A stretch of DNA of 64,000 nucleotides from SHWC01 sp050173345 (GCA_050173345.1 JBFXKW010000003.1:124001-188000); one strand, 5' to 3'; shown: positions 1-10,571, counted from the stretch's first letter. Notes: generated by a model from the letters alone, not told the origin. A program made the numbers and translations.

Positions 1-694
1 GTATTTTAAGGACGACGCCACCGCCTTCAACAACCAGAAGAAGGCGACCGTGGTCGGCAAGGGCGTGCTCAACAACCGGATCTCGGAGCACCTGATGACC
101 CGGTTGAACGAGATCGGCGTGCCGACCCATTTCGTGCGCCGGCTCAACATGCGCGAGCAGCTCATCCGCGAGGTCGAGATCATCCCGGTCGAGGTGGTGA
201 TCCGCAACGTCGCGGCCGGCTCGCTCAGCCAGCGGCTCGGCATCGCGGAAGGCACCGTGCTGCCGCGCTCGATCGTCGAGTATTATTACAAGAACGACGC
301 GCTCGGCGACCCGATGGTCTCGGAAGAGCACATCACGGCGTTCGGCTGGGCCACGCCGCAGGACCTCGACGACATCCTGTCGCTGTCGCTGCGCATCAAC
401 GACTTCCTGTCCGGCCTGTTCTACGGCATCGGCATCCGCCTGGTCGATTTCAAGATCGAGTTCGGGCGGCTGTGGAACGGCGACGACATGCGCATCGTGC
501 TGGCCGACGAGATCAGCCCAGATAGCTGCCGGCTGTGGGATTTGCAGACCAACGAGAAGCTCGACAAGGACCGCTTCCGCCGCGACCTCGGCAACATCAT
601 CGAAGCCTATCAGGAGGTCGCGCGCCGGCTCGGCATCCTGCCCGAGGCCGGGGTCCACGAGCTCCGGCCGGCCGAGGCCAAGGGCCGCGGCTGA
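1..694 (+). CDS. purC: SAICAR synthetase PurC (5' end outside window)
   Basis: Phosphoribosylaminoimidazole-succinocarboxamide synthase, the ATP-dependent step joining CAIR and aspartate in purine synthesis. The reading frame is already open at base 2, so the start codon and roughly the first 20-30 residues lie before the window. Visible family motifs are the VEVVIRNVAAGS segment, LVDFKIEFG and the ADEISPDSCRLWD segment that binds nucleotide and substrate. About 230 residues are seen, fitting a normal ~255-residue protein. It is followed after 6 bases by purS, then purQ and purL, the standard alphaproteobacterial order. Identification is firm. Confidence 0.96.
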   Translation, partial: YFKDDATAFNNQKKATVVGKGVLNNRISEHLMTRLNEIGVPTHFVRRLNMREQLIREVEIIPVEVVIRNVAAGSLSQRLGIAEGTVLPRSIVEYYYKNDALGDPMVSEEHITAFGWATPQDLDDILSLSLRINDFLSGLFYGIGIRLVDFKIEFGRLWNGDDMRIVLADEISPDSCRLWDLQTNEKLDKDRFRRDLGNIIEAYQEVARRLGILPEAGVHELRPAEAKGRG

Positions 695-700
695 AGCCTC

Positions 701-949
701 ATGGCGTTGAAGGCGCGCGTCCACGTCACGCTCAAGAACGGCGTGCTCGACCCGCAGGGCAAGGCGATCGGCCGCGCGCTCGCGGCGCTCGGCTTCGACG
801 GCGTCGGCGAGGTGCGCCAGGGCAAGCTGATCGAGTTGGAACTCGACGAGACCGACCGCGGCAAGGCCGAGGCCGCCCTGCGCCAGATGTGCGAGAAGCT
901 GCTCGCCAACACCGTGATCGAGAACTACGCGATCGAGCTGACGCCGTGA
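701..949 (+). CDS. purS: FGAM synthase subunit PurS
   Basis: Small 82-residue subunit of the three-part phosphoribosylformylglycinamidine synthase; it bridges PurQ and PurL and helps channel ammonia. The sequence is the typical single ferredoxin-like fold: a first strand with VTLKNGVLDPQG, a helix with AIGRALAALGF, and a C-terminal ENYAIEL strand. The ATG lies 6 bases after the purC stop. It sits between purC and purQ/purL, which confirms the role. The use of a separate PurS matches the short PurL found downstream. Confidence 0.95.
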   Translation: MALKARVHVTLKNGVLDPQGKAIGRALAALGFDGVGEVRQGKLIELELDETDRGKAEAALRQMCEKLLANTVIENYAIELTP

Positions 950-968
950 CCGGGTTGCGTGCCGGTAT

Positions 969-1039
969 CCTCATGCTTCGACTAGCTCAGCATGAGGGCT
1001 TCGAGTTTCGCCTCATCCTGAGCCCGTCGAAGGATGGGG
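969..1039. repeat. Dispersed paired palindrome, family A
   Basis: Two short inverted repeats stand side by side between purS and purQ: one with arms CCTCATGCT/AGCATGAGG (969-997) and one with arms CCTCATCCT/AGGATGGGG (1011-1039), each with a loop containing a GCTCAG/CTGAGC-like core and the word TCGA. The same paired unit occurs at 23830-23942, 25582-25669 and 59689-59760, always between genes. It is a REP-like element; if transcribed it would form two hairpins within the pur operon. Confidence 0.8.
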
Positions 1040-1070
1040 CGGCCGGGTTGCGCTAGAGACGATCATAGTC

Positions 1071-1983
1071 ATGCAGGCCACCGTCATCGTCTTTCCCGGT
1101 TCGAACTGCGACCGCGACATCATGGTCGCGCTCGAAGCGGTCATGGGCCGAAGGCCGCACATGGTCTGGCACGGCGACAGCGCGCTGCCCAAGGTCGATC
1201 TCATCGTGCTGCCGGGCGGCTTCTCCTATGGCGACTATTTGCGTGCCGGCGCCATGGCGGCGCACTCCCACATCATGCGCGCGGTGGTCGCGGAAGCCGC
1301 GCGCGGCGTGCCGGTGCTCGCCATCTNNNNNNNNNNNNNNNNNNNNNNNNNNNNNNNNNNNNNNNNNNNNNNNNNNNNNNNNNNNNNNNNNNNNNNNNNN
1401 NNNNNNNNNNNNNNNNNNNNNNNNNNCTCATCGTGCTGCCGGGCGGCTTCTCCTATGGCGACTATTTGCGTGCCGGCGCCATGGCGGCGCACTCCCACAT
1501 CATGCGCGCGGTGGTCGCGGAAGCCGCGCGCGGCGTGCCGGTGCTCGCCATCTGCAACGGCTTCCAGGTCGCGGCCGAGGCGGGGCTGCTGCCTGGCGTG
1601 CTGATGCCGAACGCCTCGCTCAAGTTCGTCTGCAAGGACGTCCATCTGCGTGTCGAGAACGATGCCTCGCCGTTCACCCGCGCCTTCCGCAAGGGCCAGG
1701 TGCTGCGCATGCCGATCGCGCACCGCGACGGCAACTATTTCGCCGACGAAGCGACGCTCGATGCGCTCGAAGCCAACGGCCAGGTCGCCTTCCGCTACGT
1801 CACGGCGGAAGGCGCGGTCACCGATGACGCCAACCCGAACGGCTCGGCGCGCAACATCGCAGGCGTCTTCAACGAGCGGCGCACCGTCTGCGGCCTGATG
1901 CCCCATCCCGAACGGCTCGCCGACACCATGCTCGGCGGCACCGACGGCAAGGCCATGCTCGAAGGCCTGATCCACGAGCTGGC

Positions 1984-1987
<4 letters not shown>
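1071..1987 (+). CDS. purQ: FGAM synthase glutaminase subunit PurQ, interrupted by assembly gap
   Basis: Class I glutamine amidotransferase subunit that supplies ammonia to PurL. The first half (ATG at 1071, VFPGSNCDRD start, LPGGFSYGDYLRAG oxyanion strand) reads in one frame. The second half (ICNGFQ with the nucleophile Cys, and MPHPERL with the His-Glu dyad) reads in another, because 100 Ns plus a repeated 127-base block lie between. Removing 227 bases restores a single 229-residue protein of normal length. The gene is therefore real and intact in the organism; only the scaffold is broken. The stop overlaps the purL start (GTGA). Confidence 0.93.
1200..1553. other. Assembly gap with exact 127-base flanking duplication
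   Basis: Bases 1327-1426 are 100 Ns. The 127 bases just before the gap (1200-1326) are repeated exactly just after it (1427-1553). Both copies encode the same PurQ stretch starting LIVLPGGFSYGD. A run of exactly 100 Ns is a usual scaffolding placeholder, and a perfect 127-base end overlap equals a common assembler k-mer length, so I infer two contigs that overlap but were not merged. It is not a biological tandem repeat. Confidence 0.93.
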
Positions 1988-4221
<2,234 letters not shown>

Positions 4222-4252
4222 GCCTTCCCCGCGTGCGAGAGAGTTTTCCGCG

Positions 4253-4492
4253 ATGCCGATGAACGCCAGCGAGATCGAGCAGCTCATCCGCGAGGGGCTG
4301 CCCGACGCCGAGGTCGAGATCGCCGATCTGCGCGGCGACGGCGACCACTACGCCGCGCGCGTGGTCTCGACGGCGTTCCAGGGCAAGAGCCGCGTGCAGC
4401 GGCACCAGATGGTCTACAAGGCGCTCAAGGGACGGATGGGCGGCGAGCTTCACGCGCTCGCGTTGCAGACCGTGACGCCCGACGAAGCCTGA
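4253..4492 (+). CDS. BolA family protein
   Basis: A 79-residue BolA/IbaG-type protein. These proteins bind monothiol glutaredoxins and share a [2Fe-2S] cluster, acting in iron-sulfur and redox homeostasis. The fold is recognisable from the IEQLIREGLPDAEVEIADL helix-strand start, the FQGKSRVQRHQMVYKAL loop and helix with the conserved cluster-associated His in RVQRHQ, and the ALQTVTP terminal strand. The ATG at 4253 is chosen because the open frame upstream overlaps purL; ATG 4259 is an alternative. Its partner grxD begins 27 bases after the stop. Confidence 0.92.
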   Translation: MPMNASEIEQLIREGLPDAEVEIADLRGDGDHYAARVVSTAFQGKSRVQRHQMVYKALKGRMGGELHALALQTVTPDEA

Positions 4493-4519
4493 CCGCCGCA
4501 CATCCAGAGGACACGAGAC

Positions 4520-4870
4520 ATGGCCACCCAGACCGAGAACACCGTCTATCAGCGCATCCGCAGCGACATCGAGAACAACGACGTCGTGCTGTTCATGAAG
4601 GGCACGCCCGTGTTTCCGCAGTGCGGCTTCTCCGCCGCCGTGGTGCAGGTGCTGACCAACCTCGGCGTCAAGTTCAAGGGCGTCAACGTGCTGGAAGATC
4701 CCGAGGTGCGCGACGGCATCAAACGCTTCTCGGACTGGCCGACCATCCCGCAGCTCTATGTCAAGGGCGAGTTCGTCGGCGGCTGCGACATCGTGCGCGA
4801 GATGTACGAGACCGGCGAGCTCAACGAGCTGCTCTCCACCCGGGGCGTCGCGGTCCAGCCGCAGGCCTGA
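4520..4870 (+). CDS. grxD: Monothiol glutaredoxin GrxD (Grx4)
   Basis: A 116-residue monothiol glutaredoxin with the diagnostic CGFS active site (Cys35 to Ser38), preceded by MKGTP and followed by the WPTIPQLYV cis-proline strand and the GGCDIV glutathione-binding segment. Such proteins coordinate a glutathione-ligated [2Fe-2S] cluster, deliver it to apo-proteins, and pair with BolA. The BolA gene lies directly upstream, as in many alphaproteobacteria, behind purL. Start ATG at 4520 follows an AGAGGA-like ribosome binding site. Identification is secure. Confidence 0.96.
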   Translation: MATQTENTVYQRIRSDIENNDVVLFMKGTPVFPQCGFSAAVVQVLTNLGVKFKGVNVLEDPEVRDGIKRFSDWPTIPQLYVKGEFVGGCDIVREMYETGELNELLSTRGVAVQPQA

Positions 4871-4897
4871 CCAGGCGGGCGGCTGCCTCTTGTCTTG

Positions 4898-4940
4898 TCC
4901 CCTCCCCCCTTGAGGGGGAGGGTTAGGGTGGGGGGGGGGT
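4898..4940. repeat. G/C-run palindrome, family B
   Basis: A perfect hairpin of C-rich and G-rich runs around a TTGA loop (CCTCCCCC...GGGGGAGG), followed by GTTAGGGTGGGGG. Related copies lie at 17742-17905, 45446-45562 and 50480-50625, all downstream of coding genes. Here it is located between grxD and the DOPA-dioxygenase-like gene and could act as a transcript end or processing hairpin. Confidence 0.75.
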
Positions 4941-4969
4941 GCCGCCGCACAATCCCACGACGATCCCCG

Positions 4970-5338
4970 ATGAACGATCCGGCCAGCATCACCGACACGA
5001 TCAGCGGCTATCACGCACATATCTATTTCCGCGACGAAAGCGAGCGGGCGCGGGCACTCGCGCTGCGCGACAAGCTCGAGGCGGGGTTCGAGGTCAGGCT
5101 CGGCCGGGTGTGGGACAAGCCGGTCGGCCCGCACCCGATCCCGATGTACCAGATCGCCTTCGCCGCCGGGCAGTTCGCGGCCGTGGTTCCCTTCCTCATG
5201 CTGGCGCGCGACGGGCTCTCCGTGCTGGTCCATCCCGAGACCGGCGACGACCTCGCCGACCATTCGGCGCACGCGCTCTGGCTCGGCGCAGCCCTGCCGC
5301 TCGACCTCGACATCCTGAGACGGCTCACGGGCGGCTGA
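4970..5338 (+). CDS. DOPA 4,5-dioxygenase family protein
   Basis: A 122-residue protein of the small DOPA 4,5-dioxygenase-like family (non-haem iron, aromatic ring cleavage in fungi and plants; bacterial members are mostly untested). Signature residues are the YHAHIYF stretch near residue 13 with two metal-ligand histidines, a central GPHPIPMYQ, and VHPETGDDLADHSAHALWLG toward the C terminus. Length fits the family. The ATG at 4970 is chosen because the longer open frame runs into the family B repeat. It sits alone between grxD and transketolase, so the substrate cannot be inferred. Confidence 0.82.
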   Translation: MNDPASITDTISGYHAHIYFRDESERARALALRDKLEAGFEVRLGRVWDKPVGPHPIPMYQIAFAAGQFAAVVPFLMLARDGLSVLVHPETGDDLADHSAHALWLGAALPLDLDILRRLTGG

Positions 5339-5392
5339 ACCACGCGGCGGGTTCGCGCTTGCCGCCGTTGCCGCGCGCGGCAAGAATGAAAA

Positions 5393-6220
5393 ATGATCGA
5401 TGATCCCGCTCCGGAGAACTGGCCGGCGGAGGCGCGCCGCCTAGCCGCCGGCATCAGGCGCCGCACCCTCGACATCGCGATCAGCCAGAACGGCGCCTAT
5501 CTCGGCCAGGCCTGCTCGTCGGCCGAGATTCTGGCGACGCTGCATTGCCGCACGCTCAACCCGGCGAACGGCGATGTCTTCGTGCTCTCGCCCGCGCACT
5601 ATTCGCTCGCTCTGTTCGCCCTGATGGTCGAGCTCGGCACGCTGCCGGAGGCCGCGCTCGCGAGCTACAACCAGGACGGCTCCGCGCTCGAGATGATCGG
5701 CGGCCGCGGCGCGCCCGGCATGGTGTTCACCACCGGCTCGCTCGCCCAAGGGCTGAGCCAGGCCATCGGGCTCGCCCTCGCCAAGCGTCACAAGGGCGAG
5801 CCGGGCCGTGTCGTCGTCTATCTCTCCGACGGCGAGCTGCAGGAGGGGCAGACCTGGGAAGCGTTCATGACGCTCGCGCACTACCGGCTGAGCTCGGTGC
5901 TCGTCGTGCTTGACCTCAACGACAGCCAGGTCGATGGCGCGCCGGCCGGGATCATGACGATCGAGCCGATCCGGGCGAAGCTCGCGGCCTTCGGCCTCGA
6001 TGCGGTCGAGATCGACGGCCATGACTGCCGGGCGATCGACGAGGCGCTGTCGCGCCCGATCGCCGACGCGCCGCGCGCCGTGCTGTGCCGGACGCGAATC
6101 TGGCAGGGCTTCCCGTCGCTCAAATCGCGCACCAACCTGCACTATGTCCGCTTCCGGCCGGGCGAGGCCGAGCTCGCGCGCGCCGATCTCGCCACGCACG
6201 AACGGGCGGCCGCGCCATGA
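5393..6220 (+). CDS. Transketolase N-terminal subunit
   Basis: A 275-residue protein equal to the thiamine-diphosphate-binding PP domain of transketolase, as in split (two-gene) transketolases. Visible are the AYLGQACSSAEILATL entry, the TTGSLAQGLSQAIGLA segment, and the diphosphate/Mg motif SDGELQEGQTWEA followed by LDLNDSQVDG. The usual first Gly of GDGE is Ser here. Its stop overlaps the start of the C-terminal subunit by four bases (ATGA), so the two are translationally coupled and surely form one heteromeric enzyme. The exact sugar substrate is not evident. Confidence 0.9.
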   Translation: MIDDPAPENWPAEARRLAAGIRRRTLDIAISQNGAYLGQACSSAEILATLHCRTLNPANGDVFVLSPAHYSLALFALMVELGTLPEAALASYNQDGSALEMIGGRGAPGMVFTTGSLAQGLSQAIGLALAKRHKGEPGRVVVYLSDGELQEGQTWEAFMTLAHYRLSSVLVVLDLNDSQVDGAPAGIMTIEPIRAKLAAFGLDAVEIDGHDCRAIDEALSRPIADAPRAVLCRTRIWQGFPSLKSRTNLHYVRFRPGEAELARADLATHERAAAP

Positions 6221-7212
6221 CGGGCACCGCCTTCCGCCCCTATGCCTCGGCGATCGTCGCCTATGCCGAACGCCATCCCGAGGTCGTGTGCCTGACCGGC
6301 GATCTCACGGCCTCCTGCGAGATCGACCTGTTCCGCGACCGTTTCCCCAAACGCTATTTCAACTTCGGCATGGCCGAGCAGAACATGATCGGAATCGCGG
6401 GCGGCATGGCGGCGGGTGGCCTGCTGCCGGTGGTCCACACCTTCGGCGTGTTCATGTCGCGCCGCCCGTTCGACCAAGTCTCGATGGCGATCGGCGTATC
6501 CCGCGCCCGCGTGCGGCTGATGGGATTCCTGCCGGGCCTCACCACGCCCGGCGGCGTCACCCATCAGGCGATCGACGATGTCGCGCTGATGGCGAGCGTG
6601 CCCGGCATGACGGTGCTCGACCTCGGCGACGCCACCGAAATCACGAGCGCGCTCGATGCGGTCCACGCGGTCGAGGGGCCGGTCTATTGCCGCGTGATGC
6701 GGGGCGACGTGCCGGTGCTGTTCGACACGCCCCTGGTCCTCGGCCGCGCCCGCGTGCTCGGGCGAGGCAGCGATCTCTGCCTGATCAGCGCCTCGGTCAC
6801 CTCGGGCGAGGCGATCAAGGCGGCCGAGGCGCTGCGCCTCGCCGGCGTCTCGGTCTCCCACCTCCACGTCAGCACGCTCAAGCCGTGCGACGACCCGGCG
6901 ATCGTCGAGGCCATCGCGGGCTGCCGCGCCGTCATCACGGTCGAGAACCATCTGGTGCGCGGCGGGCTCGGCTCGACCGTCGCCGAGCTCATCGCGCGGC
7001 ACGGCCTCGGCCGGCGCCTCGTCACGCTCGGCCTGCAAGACACTTACGCCGCCGGCGGCACGCTGCCCTACCTGCTCGGCCGCTTCGGCATGGACGCCGC
7101 CGCCGTGATCCGCGCTGCCGAGCGATTGCTCGACCTGCGCGTCGCCCCCGCTGCCGACGCGGCCGGTCCGGCGCCCGGCGCGGGCGACGAGAGCCGGCAG
7201 GAGGCGCTGTAG
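6217..7212 (+). CDS. Transketolase C-terminal subunit
   Basis: A 331-residue partner holding the pyrimidine-binding and C-terminal domains of transketolase. The ThDP-activating Glu is in FGMAEQNMIGIAGGMA (around residues 50-65), followed by the THQAIDD segment and a C-terminal transketolase fold with HVSTLKP and TVENHLVRGGLGS. The ATG at 6217 is chosen because it overlaps the upstream subunit stop as ATGA; a longer frame exists but lies inside that gene. Split transketolases of this kind often act outside the core pentose phosphate pathway; no neighbour names the pathway here. Confidence 0.9.
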   Translation: MTGTAFRPYASAIVAYAERHPEVVCLTGDLTASCEIDLFRDRFPKRYFNFGMAEQNMIGIAGGMAAGGLLPVVHTFGVFMSRRPFDQVSMAIGVSRARVRLMGFLPGLTTPGGVTHQAIDDVALMASVPGMTVLDLGDATEITSALDAVHAVEGPVYCRVMRGDVPVLFDTPLVLGRARVLGRGSDLCLISASVTSGEAIKAAEALRLAGVSVSHLHVSTLKPCDDPAIVEAIAGCRAVITVENHLVRGGLGSTVAELIARHGLGRRLVTLGLQDTYAAGGTLPYLLGRFGMDAAAVIRAAERLLDLRVAPAADAAGPAPGAGDESRQEAL

Positions 7213-7242
7213 CAAGAGCGGGGGCCGCGCCCTCGGTCGGCG

Positions 7243-8397
7243 CTACCGCGCGGCGTGCGCCGCGGCGAGTGCCTGGTCGAGGTCGGCGATCAGCTCGTCC
7301 GCGTCCTCGAGGCCGACCGAGAGACGCAAGAGGTCGGGCGGCGCCGGGGTGCCCTCGCCCTCGATGCTGGCGCGGTGTTCGATCAGGCTCTCGACGCCGC
7401 CGAGCGAGGTGGCGCGCTTCCACAGCTCGACCTTGGCGGCGGTTTCAATCGCCGCCGCCTCGCCGCCGCGCACCCGGATCGACAGCATGCCGCCGAAGCC
7501 ACCCTGCATCTGGCGCTTCGCCACCTCATGGCCGGGAAACGACGGCAGGCCGGGATAGAGCACCGCGGCGACGTGCTGACGGGCGGCGAAATGCTCGGCG
7601 ATGCGCTGCGCCGAGCGGCAGGCCCAGGCAACGCGCGGCACCAAAGTCCGCATGCCGCGCAGCAGCAGCCACGCCTCGAACGCGCCTAGCACGGCGCCGT
7701 TCGCGGCGCGCAGCGCCATGATGCGCTGCCATGCCTCGTCCTCGGCCCCGGTGACGAGCGCGCCGGCGACCAGGTCCGAATGGCCGTTGAGGTACTTGGT
7801 CGCTGAGTGCATGACGAGGTCGGCGCCGAGCGCGAGCGGCCGGCTCAGCACCGGCGTCGCGACCGTGGAATCGACCGCGAGGCGTGCCCCGGCGCCGTGG
7901 GCAAGCTCGGCGATGGCGGCGATGTCGCTCACCGTCCAGAGCGGGTTGGCCGGCGTCTCGACCCAGACCAGCCTGGTCTTGCCCGGCCGCAGCGCGGCCC
8001 TCACCGCGGCGAGGTCTGAAGTGTCGACCAGCTCGACCGCGAGGCCCCAGCCGGCCGCGAAGCCTTGCAGCCATTTGCGCAGCGACCAGTACATCACGCG
8101 CGGCGCGATCACGTGATCGCCCGGCGCGAGCGCGAGGAACACCGCGGTCGCCGCCGCCATGCCCGAGGCGAACAGCGCCGCCCGCGCGCCGCCTTCAAGC
8201 GCCGCCAGCACCGCCTCGGGTTGATCGAAGCCGGGACTGTGGTCCCGCGCATAGGCGCGGCCCGAGCGGTACTGGTTGTCCGGATCGCGGATGAAGGTCG
8301 AGGACGGGTGCAGCGCCGGCACCACCGCCTTGGTGGCGGGATCGACCCAGCCCAACGCCTGCGCCGCGATGCTCGCGGCCGACCGCTCCTTCGCCAT
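7243..8397 (-). CDS. PLP-dependent Cys/Met metabolism enzyme (cystathionine gamma-synthase-like)
   Basis: A 384-residue fold-type I PLP enzyme of the trans-sulfuration family (cystathionine gamma-synthase/lyase, O-acylhomoserine sulfhydrylase, methionine gamma-lyase). Key residues seen: the FASGMAA phosphate-binding turn near 77-83, VETPANP at 146-152, the cofactor Asp176 in AVDSTVATP, and the Schiff-base Lys201 in SATKYLNGHSD. The C terminus carries SLGGVESLIEHRAS. The exact reaction cannot be fixed from sequence alone. It is convergent with the transketolase pair and stands alone, so it is not obviously part of a methionine operon. Confidence 0.85.
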   Translation of the reverse strand: MAKERSAASIAAQALGWVDPATKAVVPALHPSSTFIRDPDNQYRSGRAYARDHSPGFDQPEAVLAALEGGARAALFASGMAAATAVFLALAPGDHVIAPRVMYWSLRKWLQGFAAGWGLAVELVDTSDLAAVRAALRPGKTRLVWVETPANPLWTVSDIAAIAELAHGAGARLAVDSTVATPVLSRPLALGADLVMHSATKYLNGHSDLVAGALVTGAEDEAWQRIMALRAANGAVLGAFEAWLLLRGMRTLVPRVAWACRSAQRIAEHFAARQHVAAVLYPGLPSFPGHEVAKRQMQGGFGGMLSIRVRGGEAAAIETAAKVELWKRATSLGGVESLIEHRASIEGEGTPAPPDLLRLSVGLEDADELIADLDQALAAAHAAR

Positions 8398-8460
8398 GCG
8401 CGCACTCCCCGCTTGCCGGTGAGGGTCCAGCCTAGGCGAGCCGGCCCGGCGAGACGAGGC

Positions 8461-9732
8461 TCACGCCTCGGGATAGACGTCGAAGGCGATGCCGACCCGC
8501 TCCTCCTCGCCCCGGAACGGGATGGTGCCGTGGAACAGGTAGGACGGGAAGAACACGGCGAGCCCCGGCTCGGGCATGACCGCGCTGACCGGCGGCTCGA
8601 AGCCCTCCGGCAGCTTGCAGTCGGGCCGGCCGAACTCGATCCAGCCGGCATGCGCCGCATCCGTCTCGGTCAGGCTGGACGGCGTGCGGACATAGTAGCA
8701 GCCGCTCAGCCAAGCCCCCTCGTGCGTGTGGGTCGGGTGCCAGCCGCCCTCGCGCAGGATCGAGGCGACCGCCGTCACCCGGTAGCGCTTCGGCTTGCGG
8801 CTGAGGAACGGGTGCGCCGGGTCGTCGGGCAGGGAATCGCGCAGCGCGTCGATCGCTTGGCGCAGCGCGCGCTCGAAGAGCTGCATGGTGCGCGCCGGGC
8901 GGATCATCATGTCGCCGGTCACCGAGCCGCCATAGCTCACCCGCTGGAACGGCTCCCAGACCAGCGTCGGGTGGCCGCGCACGGCATCTTCGAGCTCCGC
9001 GTTGAACGAAGCGAGACCGCCGAACGGCGCCGGCACGGCGAGCCGTGCCGTCCAAACGATGTCGGGCAGCTTGAGAAAGCGCTCGAACTCGGCCCGCTTC
9101 TCCAGGATTTGCAGGGACGTAGCGAGATAGGCCCAGCCGTTCTGGCAATAGGGTTCGAGGCCCAGGCACGCCCCCGCCGCCTCAGTGGCCTCGGCAGCTC
9201 GATCAAGGGAAATCAACGTTGCAGCAAGGCGATAGCGTGATTCTTTGACGAACGGATCGAGCTTGATCGAGCGCCGCAGCACCTCGGCCGCCTCCTCCAG
9301 CCGGCCGAGGCCGCGCAGCGCGTCGCCCTTGTTGGCCAGCGCGTTCGCGTGGTCCGGGTTCAGCGCGAGCGCGACGTCATAGCATTCAAGGGCTTCCGCG
9401 TGCTTCTTGCGATCGAGGTGGATGTTGCCGAGGTTCAAGTGCGCCTCGGCATAGTCCGGCGCCAGCGCGGCGGCGCGCGCGATCAGCTCGAGCGCCTCCC
9501 GGTAACGGCCTTCCTGATAGGCGATCAGGCCGAGGAAGTGGGTCGCGGTCGGCTCGTCGGGCTCGGCCTCGAGGATGCGGCGATAGCCCTGCTCGGCCAT
9601 GGCGAGGCGGCCGGCGCGATGATGCGCGAAGGCGGCGTCGAGCAGCGCGCCCGCGCCGCCCTTGCCCTGCCGGGCCTGCTTCGCCCACCGCCTGCGCTCC
9701 GTCCGCCCCATCCAGCCCTTCGCCGCGATCAA
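8461..9732 (-). CDS. TPR protein with C-terminal 2-oxoglutarate/Fe(II) oxygenase-like domain
   Basis: 423 residues. The N-terminal half holds about four to five tetratricopeptide repeats (roughly residues 30-200; for example AEAHLNLGNIHLDRKKHAEA and HANALANKGDALRGLGRLEE). The C-terminal ~200 residues look like a putative 2-oxoglutarate-dependent dioxygenase of the Oxy_5 type: a HTHEGAWLSGCYYV strand carrying the HxH part, a PEPGLAVFFPSYLFHGTIPF strand carrying the distal His, and ERVGIAFDV with the Arg that would hold 2-oxoglutarate. TPRs suggest a protein target. Function is unknown. An internal ATG at codon 8 is an alternative start. Confidence 0.78.
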   Translation of the reverse strand: MIAAKGWMGRTERRRWAKQARQGKGGAGALLDAAFAHHRAGRLAMAEQGYRRILEAEPDEPTATHFLGLIAYQEGRYREALELIARAAALAPDYAEAHLNLGNIHLDRKKHAEALECYDVALALNPDHANALANKGDALRGLGRLEEAAEVLRRSIKLDPFVKESRYRLAATLISLDRAAEATEAAGACLGLEPYCQNGWAYLATSLQILEKRAEFERFLKLPDIVWTARLAVPAPFGGLASFNAELEDAVRGHPTLVWEPFQRVSYGGSVTGDMMIRPARTMQLFERALRQAIDALRDSLPDDPAHPFLSRKPKRYRVTAVASILREGGWHPTHTHEGAWLSGCYYVRTPSSLTETDAAHAGWIEFGRPDCKLPEGFEPPVSAVMPEPGLAVFFPSYLFHGTIPFRGEEERVGIAFDVYPEA

Positions 9733-9818
9733 GGCCGCAGTCTATCCCGAAAGCGCCGGAAACGCATGAGGCCACCCCGAGGCGCCTCAAGCAGCGAAGC
9801 GATAAGCGCCCAAACATA

Positions 9819-9838
9819 AGGCCGCCCGGAGGCGGCCT
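9819..9838 (-). terminator. Intrinsic terminator of rpsD
   Basis: Downstream of the rpsD stop, the minus strand forms an 8-base-pair GC hairpin (AGGCCGCC/GGCGGCCT, four-base loop) followed by TTATGTTT. Position and strand fit termination of the single-gene rpsD transcript. The T tract is short, so efficiency is uncertain. Confidence 0.65.
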
Positions 9839-9863
9839 CGTGTCGCAGCCCGGTGGAACGGGC

Positions 9864-10472
9864 TCAGCGCGAGTAGTACTCGACGACGAGGTTCGGCTCC
9901 ATCTGGACCGGATAGGGCACGTCGGCGAGCTTGGGCGCGCGGATGAACTTGCCCTCGCCGCGGCCGGCATCGACCTCGAGATAATCCGGCACGTCGCGCT
10001 CGGAGGATTCCTGCGCGGCCATCACCAGGGTCATCTCGCGCGAGCGGTCCTTGACCGTGATGGTGTCGCCGTCCGCCACCCGGTAGCTCGGGATGGTGAC
10101 GCGCTGGCCGTTGACCTTGACGTGGCCGTGGCTGACGAACTGGCGCGCGGCGAACACGGTCGGCACCAGCTTCATGCGGTAGACCACGGTGTCGAGCCGG
10201 CGCTCCAGGAGGCCGATCAGGTTCTCCGAGGTGTCGCCCTTGGCGTTCGCCGCCATCTCGTAGTAGCGGCGGAACTGGCGCTCGGTGATGTTGCCGTAAT
10301 AGCCCTTGAGCTTCTGCTTGGCGAAGAGCTGGGTGCCATAGTCGGAGGGCTTGCGCCGACGCTGGCCGTGCTCGCCGGGCGCGTAGTCGCGCTTCGGGCT
10401 CTTGGCCCGGCCCCACAGGTTGACCCCGAGGCGGCGGCAGATCTTGTACTTGGCTTCGGCTCGTTTCGTCAT
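9864..10472 (-). CDS. rpsD: Small ribosomal subunit protein uS4
   Basis: A 202-residue uS4, the primary 16S rRNA binding protein that organises the 5' domain of the small subunit. The N terminus MTKRAEAKYKICRRLGVNLWG and the GEHGQRRRKPSDYG stretch, followed by the S4 RNA-binding domain (LERRLDTVVYRMKL, ARQFVSHGHVKVNG), are typical. It is a lone gene, not in the alpha operon, as usual in alphaproteobacteria, with its own strong promoter upstream and a hairpin terminator downstream. Confidence 0.97.
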   Translation of the reverse strand: MTKRAEAKYKICRRLGVNLWGRAKSPKRDYAPGEHGQRRRKPSDYGTQLFAKQKLKGYYGNITERQFRRYYEMAANAKGDTSENLIGLLERRLDTVVYRMKLVPTVFAARQFVSHGHVKVNGQRVTIPSYRVADGDTITVKDRSREMTLVMAAQESSERDVPDYLEVDAGRGEGKFIRAPKLADVPYPVQMEPNLVVEYYSR

Positions 10473-10543
10473 GTTCGCGCGGCGGCCTTCCGTTCGGAAA
10501 AACGAGGTGTTCCCGCGCGCCGGCTGGCCCGCGAGGCGGCGCT

Positions 10544-10571
10544 ACTATAGCCAGGACGCGCCCCCTGTCAA
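10544..10571 (-). promoter_or_regulatory. Predicted sigma-70 promoter of rpsD
   Basis: On the minus strand a perfect -35 TTGACA (10566-10571) is followed after 16 bases by TATAGT (10544-10549). The start of transcription would fall near 10537, about 65 bases before the rpsD ATG. It is among the best promoter matches in the window and fits a highly expressed ribosomal gene. Confidence 0.75.

Noticed and set aside
4898..4940. CRISPR-like repeats formed by the four palindrome families
   Set aside because: The copies are few, far apart, unevenly spaced, and have no spacers between equal repeats; no cas gene is in the window.
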